Positions 60,101 to 64,000 of a stretch of DNA of 64,000 nucleotides are shown here, piece after piece. The first letter of the stretch is position 1; each line of letters begins with the position of its first letter. The notes below the pieces were generated by a model. It was not told the DNA's origin. It was given only the letters and a program-made list of their open reading frames with translations, and made no database searches. Origin of the DNA: Caulobacter vibrioides (lineage in GTDB: Bacteria > Pseudomonadota > Alphaproteobacteria > Caulobacterales > Caulobacteraceae); assembly GCF_002310375.3 (NCBI RefSeq), contig NZ_CP023315.3, forward strand, positions 3,534,001 through 3,598,000, in the 5' to 3' direction. A program made the position numbers and the translations under genes.

Positions 60101-60727
60101 CTACAGCCCCTGCAGTTCGGGGATGTCGTCGCCGGCGTCTTCGACCTCTTCCGGCGCGGCGATGCGGGCGCGGCCACGGGCGCGGAGCGCCTCGGCCTCA
60201 TCGGCCGGAACGCTGACCATCATGCCCACCGCGAGCATGGCGTGGCCGGGTGCAGCCCAGACGATGACCTCGCGCGGGCCTTCATACGGCTCGGCGGGCT
60301 CGGCGGCGGGCGAAGGTTCCGGCGCAGCCTGCGCTGCGGCCAGATCGCCCTTGGCCGATTCGACGTCGGCGAGGGCCTTTTCGAGGTCGGCCTGGTCGGC
60401 CTTGGCCTTCTTGATGGCCTTCTCGGCGGCCTTGCTTTCGGCCTCGGCCTTGGCCTTGGTTTCGGCGGCTTCCTTGGCGAGCTCGTCGGCGCGCGCCTTG
60501 GCGTCGGCCGCATCCTTGGTCACCTGGTCGGCCTCCGCCAGCAGGGCGGCGGCGTCATCCTTGGCCTTGGCCAGGATCTCGACGGCCTCGGCGCGGGCCT
60601 TCTCGGCCGCTTCGATCTCGTCCGGCGTGGGGGCGGGCGGCGCTTCCGGCGGGGTTGAGCCCGAACCGGTTTCGGCGGCGAGGAAGGCGAGCGCCGAGAC
60701 GGCCGCCAAGCAAGCATAAGTGCGCAT
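60101..60727 (-). CDS. Head-associated coiled-coil protein with hydrophobic N-terminus
   Basis: 208 aa: a short hydrophobic start (LAAVSALAFLAAE), a Pro-rich linker, a very Ala/Lys/Glu-rich coiled coil (about 38-130) and a compact C-terminal domain (about 150-208). Same build and matching start as 9469-10029 in prophage A. Function unknown. Confidence 0.55.
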   Translation of the reverse strand: MRTYACLAAVSALAFLAAETGSGSTPPEAPPAPTPDEIEAAEKARAEAVEILAKAKDDAAALLAEADQVTKDAADAKARADELAKEAAETKAKAEAESKAAEKAIKKAKADQADLEKALADVESAKGDLAAAQAAPEPSPAAEPAEPYEGPREVIVWAAPGHAMLAVGMMVSVPADEAEALRARGRARIAAPEEVEDAGDDIPELQGL

Positions 60728-60780
60728 CTAGGCGCTCCTTGGTCAGTTGGAAGGGAAGGAAGGCGACGCGGGCCGGCGCG

Positions 60781-61122
60781 CTAGATGATGGGCACCAGGC
60801 GAACGCGGCCGACGTTGGCGGTCGTCACGGCGACATCCACGGCGTAGCCGACCTTGGTGTTGCCCGAGGACGTCTTGGTCAGGCGCTTGTTGGTGTTGTC
60901 CCAGTAGACGAGATCGCCGACCGCCCAGGCCTGGCCGGAGCCCGCGCCTTCCTTGGCCATGTCGAGCACGCCCGTCGTCACCAGGACGTTCGGATCGCCG
61001 GCGACGGTCGTCAGCTTGGCGACGCCGAACATGACGCCGATCAGGGCGCCCACGCCAGAGGTCAGGCCGCCGGCGGGCGTCGTCACGTCGATCGCGTCGC
61101 CGTGCATCACATAGTTCTTCAT
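60781..61122 (-). CDS. DUF2190-like capsid accessory protein
   Basis: 113 aa. Pattern MHGDAIDVTTPAGGLTSGVG then ALIGVMFGVAKLT and GDLVYWDNTNKRLTKTSSGN is typical of DUF2190 proteins adjacent to capsid genes, believed to decorate or stabilise the capsid. Counterpart of gpD in prophage A. Confidence 0.8.
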   Translation of the reverse strand: MKNYVMHGDAIDVTTPAGGLTSGVGALIGVMFGVAKLTTVAGDPNVLVTTGVLDMAKEGAGSGQAWAVGDLVYWDNTNKRLTKTSSGNTKVGYAVDVAVTTANVGRVRLVPII

Positions 61123-61214
61123 GGGTCTGGTCCTTCGATGGAAGCCGGACGATTCCGGCGAAGACGTCGAAGGCCGCGCAGGGCGGCCTTGGAGATCTGC
61201 GCGGGTCCAGAAAG

Positions 61215-61246
61215 CCGAAGGGCCGCCACAGCGGGCGGCCCTTCGG
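61215..61246 (-). terminator. Hairpin downstream of the capsid fusion gene
   Basis: Perfect 13-bp stem (61215-61227 with 61234-61246), 6-base loop, followed on the minus strand by CTTTCTGG. Weak T-run, so likely attenuator or terminator. Confidence 0.45.
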
Positions 61247-61278
61247 AGGCAGGGAGGATCGGATAGGAAGCGGGCGGC

Positions 61279-63303
61279 TTAGTTCGGCGCGACGCCCGGG
61301 TTCATGTAGAGGCCACGGTGGTCGATGGCCTTGACCGCGAAATCGGTGCGGGCCTTCATCTGGATGCCGTCAACCTCGAAGCCCTGCTTTTCCTCGAGAT
61401 AGACGCCGTTGTCGCCCTCCAGGTAGCAGTACTCGATGGTATCGACCTGATTGTAGTTGGCGGCGGCGAACCAAGGCGTAGCGGCAGCGCCGCGACCCAG
61501 GCGAGCCTCGACGACCACGTTGAAGCCGTTTTCGTAAACGTTCGTGGTGCCCGGGGTGGCGCCAGCCGCTTGCGAGACCGTCGAACCGCGAAGCTTGAGC
61601 GCCGGCACCCGATCCTTGGTCGCCACGATCATATGGGCCGGAAGGATGTTGATGAGGCGGCCCTCGATACCCACCTGAGCGCCGAAGGCGGTTTCCGCCG
61701 CTTGCCAGGTGGTCTCGCCAGGCAGAGCACCCGAACCAGCCAGGTTGCCATGGGAAGCGTGGAACAGCGCCACGCCGTCGCCCATGTTCGGATTGGCGAT
61801 AAGCGGCGCATAGGCCGCGTCGCTTTCGAAGTCCGCGCAGGCCCGGCCGAACATGGTCGGGATGCGGGTGAACGCATCGACGTCGTCGTTGATCAGCACC
61901 TGGCGCGAGATCGTGAAGATCCGGCCGTAGGTCGCCAGGGCGTAGACTTCCTTGCCCTCGCCAATGGTCCCCATCTTGAACTGGCCGCCTTCCGGAACCA
62001 GCAGGAACGACGGCGCGCCGCCCATCTGCAGGCGGGTGATTTGCTTGAAGTCGGGCGCCGTGGCGCGGCGCTGCCAAGCACGGAAGGTCTGCGGCGAGGC
62101 CTCGTACCCAGCGCGAAGCGTCTTATTGGCGACGTTGCTGAGGACCGAGGGGAAGTCGCTGGTCGTGTGCTGGCGTTCGAAAACGTGGTTGGCCAGCTGG
62201 CGCTTGTTCATACCGCGAACGCTGCGATCGCCGTTACGCTCGAAGTTGGCGCGGGCCATTTCGAGCAGACTCATGCCGATCCACTCGCGCGCAGCACCCT
62301 TCGGCTCGTACCGTTCCGGCTCATAGCGGTACATCAGCGCGCCCTCGATCGCCGAGCGCATGGTGTCACGCTCATCGACCGTGATCCGCGCGCCCGACAT
62401 TGCCGGCGTGAGCGGCGCATCCGTCTTCTGACGTTCGGCGGCGGCATTGAGCAGCGCCGAACGCGCCGCGTCAGGCGAAAGGGTAGTCACCCAGGTACGG
62501 ACCTGGCCGTCGTCGATACCGAAGCTGCGGGCTTGTTCGGCGAAGGTCAGCGCCTGGACGGCGTCCATGCGAACGGCGTTCGCACCGGGCTGGGCGCCCT
62601 GATCAATCACCAGGGGCGCCGAGGGCGCGGCCCGGGTCTCGCCAGTCGGCGCGGGCGACGGCGTGCGGGTTTCCGCCGTCGTAGCCGGGTCACCGGCCTG
62701 GTTTTCGTCTTCCGGATCCATGTCTCGGGTCTCCATGTCGATGATGCAGGGGTGGATGTCTTCCGCCGATCGCACCCCTGAAACGGGATCGGCCGGAACC
62801 GGGCAGAGCGTGACTTCCGTCAGCTCCCAGAGGGTCACCAGGAAGATCGGGACACCGTCTTCCTCGCCCGTGCGCACCATGCGCTTGGGGTTGTATCCGA
62901 TGCTGACACCCTTGATTTCTCGGGCGGCGGCGCGCGCCTCGGCGTTCTTGCTGCGCTCGGTGACCTGGCCAAACTTGGCCGTAGTGACCAAACCCTCGGC
63001 GTCGAAGCGGTGGGCGACGATGTCGCCCAGCTGATCGTCGATCGTCCAACGGGCGTGGGTGTCCAGCAGGGGGACTTGGCCCGCGTCCAGGCGCCGCGCG
63101 TCCAGCGCTTGCGGCGTCATGTCGAGCTCTTCCCAGTAGGGACCGAAATCCCAGCTGTAGCGGAGCACGCGCGTCGAGGTCGCCGCCGTCAGCTCGATGG
63201 TATGGTTCTCAGGGTCATAGGTGCTGGCAACCGCATCCCGACGCTGCGTCTGCAGCTGGGTTTGCTTGCGCACCTTGCCCTTACCCTTGGCGGGCAAGGC
63301 CAT
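61279..63303 (-). CDS. Prohead protease-major capsid fusion protein
   Basis: 674 aa. N-terminal part (about 30-190) resembles a HK97-like prohead protease: LLDTHARWTIDDQLGDIVAH supplies the His, GVSIGY the Ser, and WELTEVTLCPVPADP the end motif. The C-terminal half (about 290-674) looks like a Mu-type (gpT) capsid, with a central low-complexity linker (about 200-270) where maturation would cut. A palindrome copy lies in the linker, read as GANAVRMD. Very different from prophage A's lambda gpE capsid. Confidence 0.8.
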   Translation of the reverse strand: MALPAKGKGKVRKQTQLQTQRRDAVASTYDPENHTIELTAATSTRVLRYSWDFGPYWEELDMTPQALDARRLDAGQVPLLDTHARWTIDDQLGDIVAHRFDAEGLVTTAKFGQVTERSKNAEARAAAREIKGVSIGYNPKRMVRTGEEDGVPIFLVTLWELTEVTLCPVPADPVSGVRSAEDIHPCIIDMETRDMDPEDENQAGDPATTAETRTPSPAPTGETRAAPSAPLVIDQGAQPGANAVRMDAVQALTFAEQARSFGIDDGQVRTWVTTLSPDAARSALLNAAAERQKTDAPLTPAMSGARITVDERDTMRSAIEGALMYRYEPERYEPKGAAREWIGMSLLEMARANFERNGDRSVRGMNKRQLANHVFERQHTTSDFPSVLSNVANKTLRAGYEASPQTFRAWQRRATAPDFKQITRLQMGGAPSFLLVPEGGQFKMGTIGEGKEVYALATYGRIFTISRQVLINDDVDAFTRIPTMFGRACADFESDAAYAPLIANPNMGDGVALFHASHGNLAGSGALPGETTWQAAETAFGAQVGIEGRLINILPAHMIVATKDRVPALKLRGSTVSQAAGATPGTTNVYENGFNVVVEARLGRGAAATPWFAAANYNQVDTIEYCYLEGDNGVYLEEKQGFEVDGIQMKARTDFAVKAIDHRGLYMNPGVAPN

Positions 63304-63312
63304 GGCAGGCTC

Positions 63313-64000
63313 CTAGTTTTGGTTGTCGGTGTTGCCGGCCAGGTAGCCGACGGCAGGCTGCAGGCCGCCCGATCCGTCCACGCGCCGCGCGTCGGTATCG
63401 AAGACCACCTTTTTCTCGTCCGCGAAGGCGAGGAACTCGGCGATCTGGTCGACATGTTCTTGCCAGAACAGGCCCCGCTCACTGAGCGATTGCGGCATGC
63501 TCTTGAAGCCCGAGCGGATCTCCAGCTTTTCGGCCAAGCCGTCCTTGAGAGGATCCACGAACCGGCGGGGCGGAGGCGCCCAGACCGGCTTTACCTGCAG
63601 GAACCGCGTGTCGCCTGTATCCAGCGCAAGCCGGGCCATCCGACGCTGGAACGCCGGGTTACAGACGAACGGGATCATCATATTCTGCTGCCAATCATCC
63701 AGATTGGCCCAGAAGCCCAGCAACGCGGCTCGGAGGCTTGAGTAGTTCGCCTGGCTCACATCGCCGCTGATCAGATGATAGGGGGCGAGGTTGGCGCTGA
63801 CGGCGGCGATCTGCTGCCGAATGAAGGCGATGCTATCGCCGCCTGCAGGCGGCTGAACCGTCGTCGCCGTTTCACCGGGACGCGCTCGAAGGATCATCCC
63901 AGGGCGGATGGTCTCAGGCTCGCGTCGGCGCTTTCCATCACCGCCGCCTTCGCCGCCCGCCGCCTCTTCGCCGAACGGATTGGTCGGGCCGCTACCTTCT
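63313..64000 (-). CDS. Portal protein (partial, N-terminus beyond right edge)
   Basis: The frame is open to the right edge; at least 228 residues of the C-terminal half are present. It contains SQANYSSLRAALLGFWANLD and WAPPPRRFVDPLKDGLAEKL, hallmarks of lambda-type portals (compare NYSSARAALIEVW in prophage A). It lies directly before the protease-capsid fusion. An internal ATG at 63897 is not the real start. Confidence 0.85.
   Translation of the reverse strand, partial: EGSGPTNPFGEEAAGGEGGGDGKRRREPETIRPGMILRARPGETATTVQPPAGGDSIAFIRQQIAAVSANLAPYHLISGDVSQANYSSLRAALLGFWANLDDWQQNMMIPFVCNPAFQRRMARLALDTGDTRFLQVKPVWAPPPRRFVDPLKDGLAEKLEIRSGFKSMPQSLSERGLFWQEHVDQIAEFLAFADEKKVVFDTDARRVDGSGGLQPAVGYLAGNTDNQN

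Larger units (their letters stand above)
1613..62582. repeat. Dispersed 13-bp palindrome family CGAACGSCGTTCG (16 exact copies)
   Basis: Exact copies centred at 1619, 2349, 7687, 9435, 13338, 15410, 21509, 27769, 27986, 36241, 40470, 43266, 48468, 52703, 57284 and 62576. Close variants with one mismatch lie at 32295-32305 and near 35000 and 11840. Thirteen are inside genes and are read in three frames (NAVR or NGVR, ERRS, RTAF or RTPF), which argues for constraint on the DNA. The three gap copies, and the two in-gene copies of prophage B, are extended to 17-25 bp. The chance expectation by my rough estimate is far below one. Confidence 0.95.

Noticed and set aside
61318..62781. 487-residue plus-strand frame
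   Set aside because: Antisense to the protease-capsid fusion gene.
1..64000. Single large phage with two structural cassettes
   Set aside because: Two portals, two capsids, two tape measures and two tail tips with a serine integrase at the junction fit two tandem prophages better; only whole-genome or virion data could overturn this.
1..64000. CRISPR arrays, tRNA and rRNA genes
   Set aside because: No regularly spaced repeat-spacer pattern, and no tRNA or rRNA sequence recognised. The only long tandem repeat is the coding hexamer array.

Overview
This window is almost entirely bacteriophage DNA: two siphovirus-type prophages lying head to tail in a high-GC host. No host housekeeping gene, rRNA or tRNA was recognised. 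The GC-rich third codon positions, the dense ATGA and TGATG gene overlaps and the types of phage protein suggest an alphaproteobacterium, probably of the Caulobacter group. That assignment is an inference.

Prophage A occupies about 1-41,600. Its minus-strand structural cassette reads from right to left: small terminase, large terminase, a small joining protein, lambda-type portal, S49 protease/scaffold, decoration protein, lambda gpE-type capsid, head-tail connectors, tail tube, tail chaperone with a -1 frameshift, tape measure, minor tail proteins, an NlpC/P60 protease and a tail tip protein cut by the left edge. Upstream of it (18.5-28.5 kb, also minus) is an early block: a NusG-like protein, a DUF1376 protein, a SNF2-type helicase, a small nuclease, a helicase-methyltransferase fusion, a frameshifted cytosine methyltransferase and small DNA-binding proteins. 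The immunity region (29.7-31.2 kb) has divergent XRE regulators, a WYL-TerB protein and two operator pairs with identical architecture. A plus-strand accessory block (31.3-41.6 kb) follows: a Gly-Tyr/Gly-Asp repeat gene made of exactly 50 hexamers, an acyl-carrier-like protein, a large ParB-like protein, an exonuclease-MazG fusion, a cupin-like protein, an ASCH protein and a large serine integrase ending at a strong terminator.

Prophage B starts about 100 bp after that integrase and runs off the right edge. It is in the same orientation with a parallel but diverged minus-strand order: Rz1/Rz, M15 endolysin, holin-like proteins, fibres, tail tip, DUF6950-type protease, minor tail proteins, tape measure, a second -1 frameshift chaperone, tail tube, terminator, connectors, a DUF2190 protein, a protease-capsid fusion and a portal cut by the edge.

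The most unusual signals are: (1) sixteen exact copies of the 13-base palindrome CGAACGSCGTTCG spread over both prophages, read in all three codon frames inside genes and extending to longer palindromes in gene gaps of prophage B; (2) the 300-bp hexamer array that varies at only one base position; (3) the matched operator pairs; (4) two independent A-rich programmed frameshift sites; (5) the tandem-prophage junction; and (6) several unusual fusions. Functions come from motif and family recognition by eye; no database search was possible.
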